DNA of 64,000 bases from Metallosphaera cuprina Ar-4 (GCF_000204925.1 NC_015435.1:885160-949159); one strand, 5' to 3'. Positions 38,910 to 49,034 are shown, numbered from the stretch's first letter. Made by a program: numbers and translations. Notes: a model not told the origin generated them from the letters alone.

Positions 38910-39641
38910 ATGTACAACAAGATTAGTCATGTGAGAAAAGTGAGACAAAACGTATTAATCTGGATAACTCTCGTGGTATTGGCGTCGAACGCTTTTTTAG
39001 GTTATCAGATTTACAGTCTAATACATCCTCAAACGGCCTCCTCTCAAACCATATATCTTAACAGTTCTAGTCTAAGTTCTAATCAGGGCTCGACTCAAGT
39101 CATCAGAACTTTAAATGGAACGAGTTTCAGTTATGAGTACGATGTGAGGTTAAGTGTGTCTAAATTGGGAACTTACTTGATAGGAATTGACCCGAAGGGA
39201 TTCAGCTCTTTGTATGTGCTAATTTACAAGGACGACGGTAATACCACATCGTTGAGTTTAAATAACACAAAAGCTCAAATTGTCGTAACTGATCACGAGT
39301 TTGAGTTTAAAATGTTCGTTTCAGGGGTTTACGAGAACAATCAGACTGTAACACCTCAAGTTATCGCTAACGCCCTAGGCCTATATTATCAATTTTTAAG
39401 TCCACTGAATGGGATAGGAAAAGTCTCTAACTCATCCATAGATCATGAGACCAACTCCTCTGACAACTCCTCATACGCTGAAGATCAATATCAAAACGTC
39501 TCTAACTCATCCATAGATCATGAGACCAACTCCTCTGACAACTCCTCATACGCTGAAGATCAATATCAAAGCTACACATATTATGATTGGGGAAATCAAA
39601 TCAATAACGTGAAGGTAAACTACCCTACTAGAGGCGTTTAA
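38910..39641 (+). CDS. Surface protein with N-terminal membrane anchor and duplicated Asn/Ser-rich segment
   Basis: 243 residues. Basic N-terminus (KISHVRKVRQN), one membrane helix (VLIWITLVVLASNAFLGYQIY), an outer beta-rich region, and two copies of a 25-residue unit (VSNSSIDHETNSS then DNSSYAEDQYQN), each with several N-x-S sequons, so heavy N-glycosylation is likely. Divergent from the cytochrome b-Rieske gene (219 bases apart), which may hint at a shared role at the membrane surface. No family recognised. Confidence 0.7.
   Translation: MYNKISHVRKVRQNVLIWITLVVLASNAFLGYQIYSLIHPQTASSQTIYLNSSSLSSNQGSTQVIRTLNGTSFSYEYDVRLSVSKLGTYLIGIDPKGFSSLYVLIYKDDGNTTSLSLNNTKAQIVVTDHEFEFKMFVSGVYENNQTVTPQVIANALGLYYQFLSPLNGIGKVSNSSIDHETNSSDNSSYAEDQYQNVSNSSIDHETNSSDNSSYAEDQYQSYTYYDWGNQINNVKVNYPTRGV
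39423..39570 (+). repeat. In-frame 75-bp tandem duplication
   Basis: Copy 1 starts at 39423, copy 2 at 39498; 73 bases are identical (39423-39495 and 39498-39570). Period 25 codons keeps the frame. The perfect identity indicates a recent event. Confidence 0.95.
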
Positions 39642-39911
39642 CCAGAGGTTAGCCATTAAAAGAGGTGTGTCCATAACCTTTAGGAATCTCTTGTTAACCT
39701 GGATTAGACCATACTTCGTTTTAGGTGAGAGAGATGAGGAAAGTCAGGGGAGTAAAACTCAGAAATGAAAAAGAAAAAGAGATAATTAATAAAATTATTC
39801 AGATATTAAATAAAACTAGACGGAGAGTACCCTGTCTCATTTTTTAATTTAAGAAATATCTGAAATCTTTTCTGATCTTTTTAATTTAGACTATTTTGTA
39901 AAATTAAAGTG

Positions 39912-40808
39912 TCATTCGTTGATTAGGTTCGCGTAGACTGTAACGTTAGCTTCTAACTCAATCTTTAATCTATATGTGGACCCTTTAGTCAACCCTTGGA
40001 GGGTTTCAGGAAACTCAACCTTTATGTCGTTTTTACCTGGTACGACAACTAGAGGTTCAATTCTAATCGCAAAGGTGTTGAACCCCTCTAGAGAGGCTCT
40101 ATTGATCCTCAGTTGCCCGGTTGAGAACAGACTTAACATCGCAACGTTTCCCTTCAGAACCCCTTGACCCATCTGATAGACCTGAACGGGTTGATAGGAT
40201 TGGTAGTACGGATACCCTGGTTGATAACCCGGTTGCCATTGATATGGAGGCACGTTAATAGGTGGTCTGTACTGCTTCACCGGTGGAACGAAAGGAACTA
40301 TACTTCCTATAGCTATGTAATTAAATATTAATCCTACGAAATTTAATAAGGGTATACCCGTTATCAAACTTCCGATCCTCATCACGTTTTTGTTAAAGTC
40401 GCTTCCATATTTCTCACCTATGGAGTACAGGCCAGCCGCTATCAATATGTAGCCAATGTACATCACTAACGGGAAGATAGCTAGTAACAAACCTATTTTC
40501 GCTAAGGACATGTCTCTCGTGGTCATTTCCAGTTCTGAGAAAAGCCCCTTCATTTTCAGGTAAGCTATGAGAGCTAACACTATCTGTATTGTGGTTATTA
40601 TTATTGGATAAATGAACTGGTTAAGGGTTACCAAAGCGGAACCGGAGAAGGAGAGAGAGACTAGGAGACCTGTCACTAAGTTAAGCCATAAATTTGAGGC
40701 TAAATATCCTACTATAGCAGCGAATATCTCAAAAAATAATCCTATTCTCATTTGATTAATACTCTCTCTTAAATTCAGAATTTCTTGATTATTCTGAGTG
40801 GATGTCAT
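39912..40808 (-). CDS. DUF973 family membrane protein (copy 1)
   Basis: 298 residues. Residues 1-175 form about five membrane segments with the DUF973 layout (EILNLRESINQMRIGLFFEI, then LKMKGLFSELEMTTRDMSLAKIGL); next comes a Pro/Tyr/Gln-rich linker (PPYQWQPGYQPGYPYYQ) and a C-terminal beta domain (VLKGNVAMLSLFSTGQLRINRA...). The family is almost confined to Sulfolobales; role unknown. Leaderless, with TTTTTTAAACTAG about 28 bases upstream. A paralogue lies next door. Confidence 0.85.
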   Translation of the reverse strand: MTSTQNNQEILNLRESINQMRIGLFFEIFAAIVGYLASNLWLNLVTGLLVSLSFSGSALVTLNQFIYPIIITTIQIVLALIAYLKMKGLFSELEMTTRDMSLAKIGLLLAIFPLVMYIGYILIAAGLYSIGEKYGSDFNKNVMRIGSLITGIPLLNFVGLIFNYIAIGSIVPFVPPVKQYRPPINVPPYQWQPGYQPGYPYYQSYQPVQVYQMGQGVLKGNVAMLSLFSTGQLRINRASLEGFNTFAIRIEPLVVVPGKNDIKVEFPETLQGLTKGSTYRLKIELEANVTVYANLINE

Positions 40809-40927
40809 AATAGATATAAACTTAACTAGTTTAAAAAATTTTTGGATTAATAACTCTTTTAAACATTGGATATCAACTTTAATAGAACTTATACTAATTA
40901 AGACTTTTTTAGATGAGCCTATGTTAT

Positions 40928-41941
40928 TTAAGGTTGATAAGTAGCGTTAACCGTTATAAGCTGTCCGTTAGATAGGGTAATCTGTATGGCGTAAACGTTG
41001 CCTGGAACTAGATTGAGCGGACCGTTGAACGATATCCTTATCACGTTGTTCCCTGTAGCCAGATTCGTAGGGGTAACTTGATCAGAGAAGTAAGAGGTTC
41101 CAATTATCGTAGCGCTGGTCACTTGAACGGGTCCAGGGGAGTAGACGTTCACCTCAGCTACGCCGTTTCCGTATATCCTGTTAAGAGGTTGTTGTGGGTA
41201 CTGGGGTGGTAAAGGAGCTCCCTGATAAGGTTGACCATAGTAAGGCTGATTGAAACCAGGGTACCTACCAGATTGAAGCGTACTCAATAGCGTTCCTAAT
41301 CCAGAGTAAACCATGATAATACCTATGAAAACTAGTAGTCCGCCTATTATATCGAAAACCACGCCTACAAGAGGTATTAAACTTAGAAAATAGAGTATAG
41401 AACCCACTAACATTAGAGTACCTCCCGTTCTTAAGCTTCCTACGTTATAAAGGGATCCCACATTTTTGTATGCTGAAGCCAACAATATGTAACCTATGTA
41501 CATGATCAACGCACCAATTATAATAACAGCTAATCCGCCAAGTATTGAACCTAAACCTAGACCTATCCCGGCCGCTGCCGAGGCGGAGCTCCCCGAGATC
41601 GCCGAGCCGAAGGTCAGTCCTACGGCTGAAATAAAGAGAGCTAATGCCACAATTGATCCTATGAAAACTAATGCATATCCAGCGATTATTAGCGTAGTAG
41701 CGGTTTTCCCACCCACATGTCTCCCAGCCGTTTCCAGTTGCGAGAAACCTCTCCTAGTCCTAAGAAAAGCTAACAACAATGTAACGAAATCTATCACTCC
41801 AACTATCACACCTATTAAAATTCCAACTAGAGTTATTATAAACGCTAAAGAAACAATGTAAAGTATTACGGTTATTAGGTAAAATAGGGCGCCGGATTTC
41901 AGATTTTTTATGCCCTCAATCTCAAGATTTTGTTGAGTCAT
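40928..41941 (-). CDS. DUF973 family membrane protein (copy 2)
   Basis: 337 residues with the same build as its neighbour: N-terminal IEGIKNLKSGALFYLITVILY, RTRRGFSQLETAGRHVGGKTATTLI, four or five more membrane segments, a Gln/Pro/Tyr-rich linker and a C-terminal beta domain (VAEVNVYSPGPVQVTSATI...). The membrane part holds a small-residue run (AISGSSASAAAGIG). TATA-like AATTTATATATATAG about 28 bases upstream gives a leaderless start, so the two paralogues are probably separately transcribed. Confidence 0.85.
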   Translation of the reverse strand: MTQQNLEIEGIKNLKSGALFYLITVILYIVSLAFIITLVGILIGVIVGVIDFVTLLLAFLRTRRGFSQLETAGRHVGGKTATTLIIAGYALVFIGSIVALALFISAVGLTFGSAISGSSASAAAGIGLGLGSILGGLAVIIIGALIMYIGYILLASAYKNVGSLYNVGSLRTGGTLMLVGSILYFLSLIPLVGVVFDIIGGLLVFIGIIMVYSGLGTLLSTLQSGRYPGFNQPYYGQPYQGAPLPPQYPQQPLNRIYGNGVAEVNVYSPGPVQVTSATIIGTSYFSDQVTPTNLATGNNVIRISFNGPLNLVPGNVYAIQITLSNGQLITVNATYQP

Positions 41942-42724
41942 AATAAAAATTCAGGGAACTATATATATAAATTTTACTTACTATGTCCATTAGATACGAA
42001 AGCGTTTAGTATTTATTTTCTAGATATAAGAACGAATTTTCTTCTTCTACTAGTCTTTATAGAATAAAGACGTTATATAAGAGATTATCTTTATCCTAAT
42101 CGGCACAATGGAGATGGATACGCATAAAGGGCTTTTAAGAGGCCGTAAAGCGATCTGAGCTAGACGAGAATCGAGTTGTCACAAACGTCATAGTCAAAAC
42201 TCCCATAAAATTACGTGGGACGTTTTAGAGGGATACACTTAAACGTTAAGCCGTTAGGTAACGTACTATTTCAACTACGACTTGTTTGATTTTCAGTTAT
42301 CAATTCCCTTAGCTTTGAAAAACAAAGCTATGGGAACTCAACTTGGTCATCGAGGCATCGATCGCAACTCTCTCATAAGGAAAACCGAATTCAAAGAGAT
42401 CCGTAAGTTACAGGTCCTGGTCAATTGCCGTTTCTAGATTTCGGTGAAGCGAGTGCGGACCTTGAGCTATAAGACAAGCTTGGTCAAAGACTTAAGGATT
42501 ATTTTCATAAATTGAGTTTTAACCTTTAGTCAGTATAATTCACGAACTAGTACGTGATTACATTCGCGTAAACCCCTTAAACCCTTTGTATTACCTGAGT
42601 TCTCTCATCATAATGTATGATTTTCCATAGAAGATTAGTCACGCTAATAGGTCCGTTGAGTCTAGAAAGGGATAACTTTCGATTTACTCTCTGTAAATTT
42701 TAACCCTGGACGTAATTGGTTACT
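41942..42724. other. Gene-free stretch of 783 bases
   Basis: Stops in all frames. TAAATTTTAA at 42694-42703 is the likely TATA element for ATG 42725. Nothing else supported. Confidence 0.45.
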
Positions 42725-42973
42725 ATGGGAAGAACGATCCCCTCATACACAGCGTCTATTGATTCGTTCATTTCGGTATTAGAGAGGATATCCAAAAGGA
42801 CCGGTAGCTTAGAAGAGGTTATAGAGGAGACTAAGAGGAGGATAAGGTATTTTCAAAACGAGTCGTATGATGAGGACATAGACCCGCAGACTTTGGTCAT
42901 TTTAACTATGATATCAGTCATTGAGGACGAGTGTAAAAGGAATGGCAAGGCTCAGGGAGGCAGGAACCAATAA
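42725..42973 (+). CDS. Small helical soluble protein of unknown function
   Basis: 82 residues from ATG 42725 (MGRTIPSYTASIDSF). Predicted all-helical and charged (LERISKRTGSLEEVIEETKRRIRYF, then DPQTLVILTMISVIEDE). The TATA-like element at 42694-42703 is centred 27 bases upstream, so the ATG is preferred over the TTG at 42716. Size and charge resemble antitoxins or small regulators, but no partner gene follows. Confidence 0.6.
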   Translation: MGRTIPSYTASIDSFISVLERISKRTGSLEEVIEETKRRIRYFQNESYDEDIDPQTLVILTMISVIEDECKRNGKAQGGRNQ

Positions 42974-43283
42974 CCTCTTTAACTGTAGGTAAAGGACAGT
43001 TCACTATAGAGGGAGGCTCGAGCTGATTAAGAGAAGACTGAGAACAAAGGGTAGAGGCTTTAGAATCTTTTAACATATCAGCCAACCAACTACTAAGCTT
43101 TCATCCTCTTCTTTTTACGTTTTCTAGAGATTTTTACCCTTTAACCCAACTCTAGACGATCTGTTGTCTATCTCTTACTGAAACTTGATCCTGGATTTAT
43201 CTAAATGGTTTTAATACGGAAGATCACTTAAGGTAGGCCATCTCCTGAATAAGTTTTTAGATCGAGCTAAGAATTGATATTAT
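42974..43283. other. Gene-free stretch of 310 bases
   Basis: No gene or clear structure seen. Confidence 0.4.
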
Positions 43284-43966
43284 ATGAGTTATGAATCGGC
43301 AGATAGACTAAAGAAGGAGTTCATTAAGAGGGTTAGCTGATGAAATATCTCAAGGCGAGATGAGGATACTCCTCAACGATCTAACTACACTGATTGACGA
43401 GAAATTTGTTGAGTTTGAAAAAAGACTCTACGAAGAGACAAGAAACTTGAGGCCGAGTTTCAAACTTGAACTGAAAGAACAAGGAAGCTACAGTCAAGCT
43501 CCAAGAGCAGGTAGCGAACACATCATAGCGATAAAGAGACTACAAGAGCAGGTAATCAGGAACTCACAGGAGTTAATTAAGGTGATGCGTGGGAAATACT
43601 TTAGCTTAGTCTTGAGGAGGAAACAAGGAAGTTCGTTCAACGAGTGTCACAAAATCACGGAATAACAACGGAGTTCACCAGATTTAAAATGAGAATAAGA
43701 TCGAAATAGCTGTCTACGCTGGAACTAATGAGTTCGTTATAAAGGGGTAAGTTAAGAGTAGATTGGAGAGATAGAACAGCCAAAAAACGTGATGTCTTTG
43801 CTTCAGAAGGTGAGGCCGGAAGTCTCAAACAAGAAAGCTAAGCTTAATCTACGGACTGAGATTCACTAGGGATGTCATTGAGGCCTGTAAAAACTAAAAG
43901 ATTTACGGAACGAACGGAATTGAGAACTTTACCGATCAGAGCTTAATGCGAGCGTTAAGAGCTTAA
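43284..43966 (+). pseudogene. Decayed DUF3782-type coiled-coil/nuclease gene
   Basis: Translating in shifting frames gives a line-up with the intact gene at 3889: FIKRV then a frameshift into LADEISQ, LLNDLTTLIDEKFVEFEKRL, a coiled-coil remnant, KIEIAVYAGTNEFVIKG then a stop in place of the catalytic Glu and VKSR, VRPEVSNKKA, FTRDVIEAC and YGTNGIENFTDQS. At least three frameshifts and several stops are present, and the active site is destroyed. A 23-base stretch at 43493-43515 is identical to the start of the 84-bp repeat unit of the intact gene. Confidence 0.85.
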
Positions 43967-44135
43967 AGGCTAACTACATGAGATACCACGTAAAGGTCAG
44001 ACCTTAAGCTAAACTCTTGATCTTATGAGCCCCATCCATGATAGTCTTAATAATGACCTTCATAGTTTACCCACTTTAATGGTTAGAGATTTAATATTTT
44101 AAGAGTTTTATAACTTAAAAGAAGGATCTGATACC

Positions 44136-44906
44136 ATGAGAGATGAAACAGACAAATCCATAGTTTTCCACCTCCTGAAGGACGGTAGGATATCTCAAAA
44201 GAGGTTAGCAAAGCTAATTGGAATAACTGAATCCTCTTTGAGCTACAGAATTAACAACCTAAAGGAGGAAGGGATAATTAAAGGCTTCAGTTTATTCGTA
44301 AATCCCAACTTATTAAACTCTCACTACGCTTTCCTCGCCTTTCCTAACACTAAGAGTTTCGATTCAGAGAACGTTTTCATGAAGTTCACATGTCTTGAGG
44401 AGTTTAACGTCTACGGCGTTCAAGCTAAGAGGGAAGAATTCGATCAATTGATAAGTTCCTTATTCGATGAGCTTGGAGAGCCCATTATGACTTACATTCC
44501 ACAACAAAATGTTAGGGAGTTGAGACCTTATGAGCTCAGGTTAATCAAAGCCCTTAGAGAAGATCCTAGAGCCTCTCCGGGAGAGTTGGCCAGAAGGATG
44601 GGAGCAAGCGTAAGGTTCGTTGCTAACACTCTGAACTCCATGCTCTCTAAAGGAGACGTAAGAGTGATACCGCAAGTCGACCTGTCTAGATTGAAGGCAC
44701 TAATCTTGGCTATATTTTCAAAGGGAGAGTTTAACCTAATGGACCCCTGTAGGGTACTGAAGGTTTCATCAGACGAAGGCGTAGTGGATATATGTTTCGT
44801 TCATGATCTGAAGCTTGCTGATGGCCTAGTGAAGCAAGTTAAGAAATCTGATATTTCGTCAAAGGTCATGATAGTTACGAACTTCCAAGTTAAGAGCGCT
44901 TTTTAA
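44136..44906 (+). CDS. AsnC/Lrp-like regulator with two winged-helix domains
   Basis: 256 residues. Residues about 1-50 are an AsnC-type HTH (GRISQKRLAKLIGITESSLSYRINNLKEEGII); residues about 130-178 are a second HTH (DPRASPGELARRMGASVRFVANTLNSML). The usual RAM ligand domain is not obvious; the parts after each HTH are short alpha/beta stretches. Stands 47 bases before an MMPL-type exporter on the same strand, so it probably regulates it. GTTTTATAAC, about 28 bases upstream, gives a leaderless start. Confidence 0.82.
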   Translation: MRDETDKSIVFHLLKDGRISQKRLAKLIGITESSLSYRINNLKEEGIIKGFSLFVNPNLLNSHYAFLAFPNTKSFDSENVFMKFTCLEEFNVYGVQAKREEFDQLISSLFDELGEPIMTYIPQQNVRELRPYELRLIKALREDPRASPGELARRMGASVRFVANTLNSMLSKGDVRVIPQVDLSRLKALILAIFSKGEFNLMDPCRVLKVSSDEGVVDICFVHDLKLADGLVKQVKKSDISSKVMIVTNFQVKSAF

Positions 44907-44953
44907 ATCTTGCTACAAATACCTCTTAGGAGATAATAACATTCCCCCCAATT

Positions 44954-46948
44954 ATGTATCTTATGGACGCAAAGATATGGATTGTGATATGGTCTGTAGT
45001 TCTGATAGGAATGATCCCAGGTGCGATGGTTTATACTCATTATCTCGCTTACTCAAACGAGAACAACATCCAGACCTTAGCTGACAAGCTATTAGCCAAC
45101 TCGTCCCTCAATAGGCAGACAATCTACGTGATAGTTAACGAAAGCCCAACTCCTCAACTTTCTAAGGCGGTACTTGAGGTTGAAGGGAATCTCTCTCAAT
45201 ACGGTTTGGTGTCCTCTCCTTACTCTCAATATGTGTCCTTTTTAACTCAAGTTACTGGGAACTCAACGCTAGCCAGAAATTACGTCCTGTCTCACGGACT
45301 TCAAGGATCTCCTCCATTCGTTAGGGAGCTTGTGAGTTCTGACAACTCTTCATTCTTAATAACTTTGACCTTAAATTACTCTAATAACTTCGTCTATAAG
45401 AACGGTTCCACTCCTTCAGAGATCCTAACTCCTATCGTTCAATCTGAGATCAGACCCTTGGGTCCTGAGGCTTACGTAACTGGTACAGGAGCTATAGATT
45501 ACGAAACTCAGGAGTTGACCCAAAAGTACGCCTTTGTCTTCCCATCACTCTTCTTAGTCTTAGCGATAGCCATAGGAGTAGCCCTCAGATCTATCAGGGC
45601 TGGCCTCCTAGGTTTCGTCTTCGTGGGTTTAACCCTCTACATGTCTTACTTCTCAGTGTACTTGACCGGGTTAATACTAGGAGGGGTAGATTACGTTGTA
45701 AATTACACTTTAACCGCGGTGATCTTAGGGATAACGACAGACTACTTCATCTTCCTTATCTACAGATATAAGAGGGATAAGAAATCTATCAATGGGTCTA
45801 GAAAGGCGATCTTAATCTCAGGTTTGACGGTAGGCTTTAGCTTAGCTACTTTTTCACTAGTGAAGGGCTTTCTAAGTTGGGGTATAGTTTTGCTTTTGAG
45901 CGTTATACTCTCCGCTCTTCTCATGATTACCCTGTTACCTGCGGTTATTTCGATTTTTGGCGGAAAACTAGTGAAGACATCAGAGTACGGAACAAAAGAG
46001 TCCATCTTCTCCAAGGCTTCAAGAGTCAGTTTAGTTTACCTAGTCCTGATACTCTTGGTTGCCGTCCCTGCAATATATTTCTTCTTTCACGTTCCTACAA
46101 CTTACAATTTCAACACGGGTTTGCCTTCTAGCCTAAACAGCGTCAAGGGATTAACTATTCTTGAGCGAGACTATGGGTTTCCAATCATTGTCCTGGTCAA
46201 TAAAACCCAAGCTAGCGCCTCCTTAGCCTCATTTTTGCAGAAGTACGGTAACGTAGTGGGTCCCTATGTCAGTACTTCTAACGTATCTCAGTTTACGGTT
46301 AACAACGGATACGTATACTATCTTATCTACGTAAAGGGATCCCCGTACTCCACGGAAACGCTCAATGTCGTGAAAACTCTAGAAAATCACCACCTGATCG
46401 TTGGAGGACTTACCTCCGACATCTTAGCCCTTCAGAGGGAGAACGTTACTGTGTACTCTCTCCTTGAACTCCTAGTAGTTAGCGCAGTAGGTTTAGTTCT
46501 AGGTCTGTCATTTAGAACGTGGAAGTACCCTCTGATCTCGCTCTCTGGAGTACTCATAAGCGTTACAGAGGCTACCGCAATACTCTACCTGATAGCTAGA
46601 TTTCTACTCCACATAGAATTAATCTACCTAGTTCCGGTTATAATTTTCGTGATACTAACCTCCTTAGGGAGCGACTACTCGGTGTTTATAATATCCTCTG
46701 TTGAGGAGGAGAGAGAGAAGGATGGAGATTACGTTTCTAGGGGAATGGGAAGAACTGGTTCTATAGTAACTACCCTTGGGATAATTTTAGCTATCTCTCT
46801 AGGAACGCTAGCTTTTATACCAATTGCTTTCCTCCAGGAGTTAGGTATATCTTTCGTCGTCTCGATCGTAATTGACACTTTCGTGATAAGGACGTTCTAC
46901 TACCCATTAATGATAAGGATATTATATAATATTAGAAATAAAACTTGA
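44954..46948 (+). CDS. MMPL/RND superfamily transporter
   Basis: 664 residues with the RND plan: one helix, a large outer loop (about 30-185), six helices, a second outer loop, then five helices. The segment VNYTLTAVILGITTDYFIFLIYRYKRD and the second-half VIIFVILTSLGSDYSVFIISSVEEERE hold the membrane Asp residues (DY pairs) used in MMPL proton relay. Such proteins export lipids or hydrophobic compounds; in Sulfolobales the cargo is unknown. Follows the AsnC-type gene closely and may be cotranscribed. Start may be ATG 44954 or 44963. Confidence 0.9.
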   Translation: MYLMDAKIWIVIWSVVLIGMIPGAMVYTHYLAYSNENNIQTLADKLLANSSLNRQTIYVIVNESPTPQLSKAVLEVEGNLSQYGLVSSPYSQYVSFLTQVTGNSTLARNYVLSHGLQGSPPFVRELVSSDNSSFLITLTLNYSNNFVYKNGSTPSEILTPIVQSEIRPLGPEAYVTGTGAIDYETQELTQKYAFVFPSLFLVLAIAIGVALRSIRAGLLGFVFVGLTLYMSYFSVYLTGLILGGVDYVVNYTLTAVILGITTDYFIFLIYRYKRDKKSINGSRKAILISGLTVGFSLATFSLVKGFLSWGIVLLLSVILSALLMITLLPAVISIFGGKLVKTSEYGTKESIFSKASRVSLVYLVLILLVAVPAIYFFFHVPTTYNFNTGLPSSLNSVKGLTILERDYGFPIIVLVNKTQASASLASFLQKYGNVVGPYVSTSNVSQFTVNNGYVYYLIYVKGSPYSTETLNVVKTLENHHLIVGGLTSDILALQRENVTVYSLLELLVVSAVGLVLGLSFRTWKYPLISLSGVLISVTEATAILYLIARFLLHIELIYLVPVIIFVILTSLGSDYSVFIISSVEEEREKDGDYVSRGMGRTGSIVTTLGIILAISLGTLAFIPIAFLQELGISFVVSIVIDTFVIRTFYYPLMIRILYNIRNKT

Positions 46949-47312
46949 TAATCAATATTTTTTATTGATTATTAACCTTTTAGTGACTTTCGTCCTGCTG
47001 TGGCAGAGTTACCTTAAACTCGGTCTTTACAAGCGAAGAGCGCTAAAAATTACCACACTTATCACCTAGTGGAGCTCACGGAGATTTACTAAAGTTTTAT
47101 AATCGTTAACGTTTCAAAACAATAGTTGAAATATAAAACTTTAATAAGATAAATTTTGTTTAGCTAACTTAATGAGGGGTTTGCGATGAAACGGGAAGTG
47201 ATATTTTAAGCCCTTCTAATTAATTCTCCTGTCCTTGAGTTAAATCCTTTTCAAGTCCTCGACGTGCTAATAGAGGATAATTATTTATTTTTTAACTAGT
47301 TCAAGTTTCAAT
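46949..47312. other. Gene-free stretch of 364 bases
   Basis: A T-rich sequence follows the MMPL stop. TATTTTTTAACT centred near 47290 is the probable promoter of the next gene. Confidence 0.45.
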
Positions 47313-48443
47313 ATGATTAAGAACAGGAATGAAGTACTTAAGATAGCCTTCTCCGCGTTTTTCGCTGATTTGGGGTATCAAGCTGGGATCGCCGCCTTTC
47401 CAATAATTTTCGTTGTGATCTATCACGCACCAATTCCTCTCTACGGCCTCGCCGAGTCCCTAAACTACGGGATAGGAACGTTTCTGGCATACGTTGGCGG
47501 AACGTTAGGGGACAGGATAGGAAGGAAGAGGATAGCTATCCTAGGTAACTCCCTTATAACACTTATAGCGCTCATGGGGCTATCCAGAGATTACGTTCAG
47601 GCCTTGATAGCCTTCATGTTAGGGTGGTGGTTTAGGAACTTGAGGACTCCCCCAAGGAGGGCGATGATGGCTGAGGTCACATTACCTGAAGATAGATCAG
47701 AGGCTTACGGTATACTTCACTCTCTGGACATAGCGGGGGCCATGCTCTCAATCGTTGCTCTGGTCATTTCCTTATACCTTCACCTCTCGATATTCATTTT
47801 CATGTTGTTCACTGCCCTTCCTTTAGTAGTATCAACTTTAATCCTTAGCACAGTGAAGGCAGGTCAGAACAAGTTTAAGAAGGGCTCCAGCGCAAAGAGG
47901 GGAAGAGTCTTTTGGACTTTAATTATCTCTACGATGTTCTTCGGGTTCAGTCAGTACAGCTTCGGTTTCCCTATAATAACCACAACGCAAATAACTGGTG
48001 AGGACTATTTGGGAATATTATCGTATGGTGTTTTCCTGGGGTCCTCCTCCCTCTTTGGTTACATATTTGGAAGATTAAGGTTAAACGAGTATAGAGGTTT
48101 AGCTTTCTTGGGGTATCTAGTCGGGGCGATAGCGTCCTTTGGATTTGCCTTCCTCTCAGGGATCGGTATTTCGTCTCTATATCCGCTATCCTTCGTCATG
48201 GGAGTGAGCGTTGCCTCGACTGAGACTTTCGAGCCCACTATAATGTCGAAGTTGGTTGGAGAGGAGTCCTACGGGGCGGGTATGGGTTTCCTATCTGTAG
48301 GACGAAGTGTTGGAATATTCATAGGTAACAGCGTAATGGGTCTCCTCTATCAGATTAGCTACACTCACGCTTACGTCTTCGCTGCAGCCATGTCGCTAGT
48401 GTCGTTCTTATTGATTCTCACCTTAGTTTACGGGAGAAAGTAA
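47313..48443 (+). CDS. MFS transporter
   Basis: 376 residues, about twelve membrane segments. GGTLGDRIGRKRIAILGN is the signature-A loop, and GWWFRNLRTPPRRAMMAEVTLPEDRSEAYG the loop after segment 4; a basic central loop (KAGQNKFKKGSSAKRGR) separates the halves. Substrate unknown. Leaderless start. Confidence 0.87.
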   Translation: MIKNRNEVLKIAFSAFFADLGYQAGIAAFPIIFVVIYHAPIPLYGLAESLNYGIGTFLAYVGGTLGDRIGRKRIAILGNSLITLIALMGLSRDYVQALIAFMLGWWFRNLRTPPRRAMMAEVTLPEDRSEAYGILHSLDIAGAMLSIVALVISLYLHLSIFIFMLFTALPLVVSTLILSTVKAGQNKFKKGSSAKRGRVFWTLIISTMFFGFSQYSFGFPIITTTQITGEDYLGILSYGVFLGSSSLFGYIFGRLRLNEYRGLAFLGYLVGAIASFGFAFLSGIGISSLYPLSFVMGVSVASTETFEPTIMSKLVGEESYGAGMGFLSVGRSVGIFIGNSVMGLLYQISYTHAYVFAAAMSLVSFLLILTLVYGRK

Positions 48444-48638
48444 CGTATAAAATTACGACTTTTAATTAAAACTATCAAGAGGTTTAAGCTAAATAAAAGT
48501 AATCTATTAAATAGTCTTGAATTAAATCATAAAAAATTGTTAAGCTTTTTATAAGATTCTAAAGTATAGAAGAATTAAGACGATGGAAAAGAAAAATATT
48601 TAAACTTTCTTTCTAAATATAATGATTGGGTGTCCTAA

Positions 48639-49034
48639 ATGGACATTAAGTCATTAAACAGAACGATTCTCATCTCAGCCTCATTTCTTTACTCAATCAA
48701 CGTGATACTCTCGATTTCGCTCTACACTTTGTTGACCCAGATCTCTTTACCTGTAAGTAACTTGGACCTTAGGAGCGTTTTGATAGCGGTGCCACTTATC
48801 TCAGGTGTCTTCAACGGGTTAATACTCTCTATGCTCTCCATGGGATTGAAATACGCAGAATATTACGGGTTGGCTAAGTCGATCTTAGCTATAATAATTT
48901 ATACAGGCTATTGGGCAGCCTTTAGGCCAGGTCTTGACGTCTTGGCCTTCATAGTATCCATAATGATACTCTGCGTAATTCAAATCGGTGTACTAACCCT
49001 TTACGCTAGAGTGCAGAAGGAGATGTTCGGCTGA
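48639..49034 (+). CDS. Four-helix membrane protein, first gene of a three-gene cassette
   Basis: 131 residues with four membrane segments and a small polar start (MDIKSLNRTIL). A GGTG stands seven bases before ATG 48639 and AAAATATTTAAAC is near 48599, so a short leader with a ribosome site is likely. The next ATG abuts its TGA directly (TGAATG), showing translational coupling with the two small soluble genes that follow. No family recognised. Confidence 0.7.
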   Translation: MDIKSLNRTILISASFLYSINVILSISLYTLLTQISLPVSNLDLRSVLIAVPLISGVFNGLILSMLSMGLKYAEYYGLAKSILAIIIYTGYWAAFRPGLDVLAFIVSIMILCVIQIGVLTLYARVQKEMFG

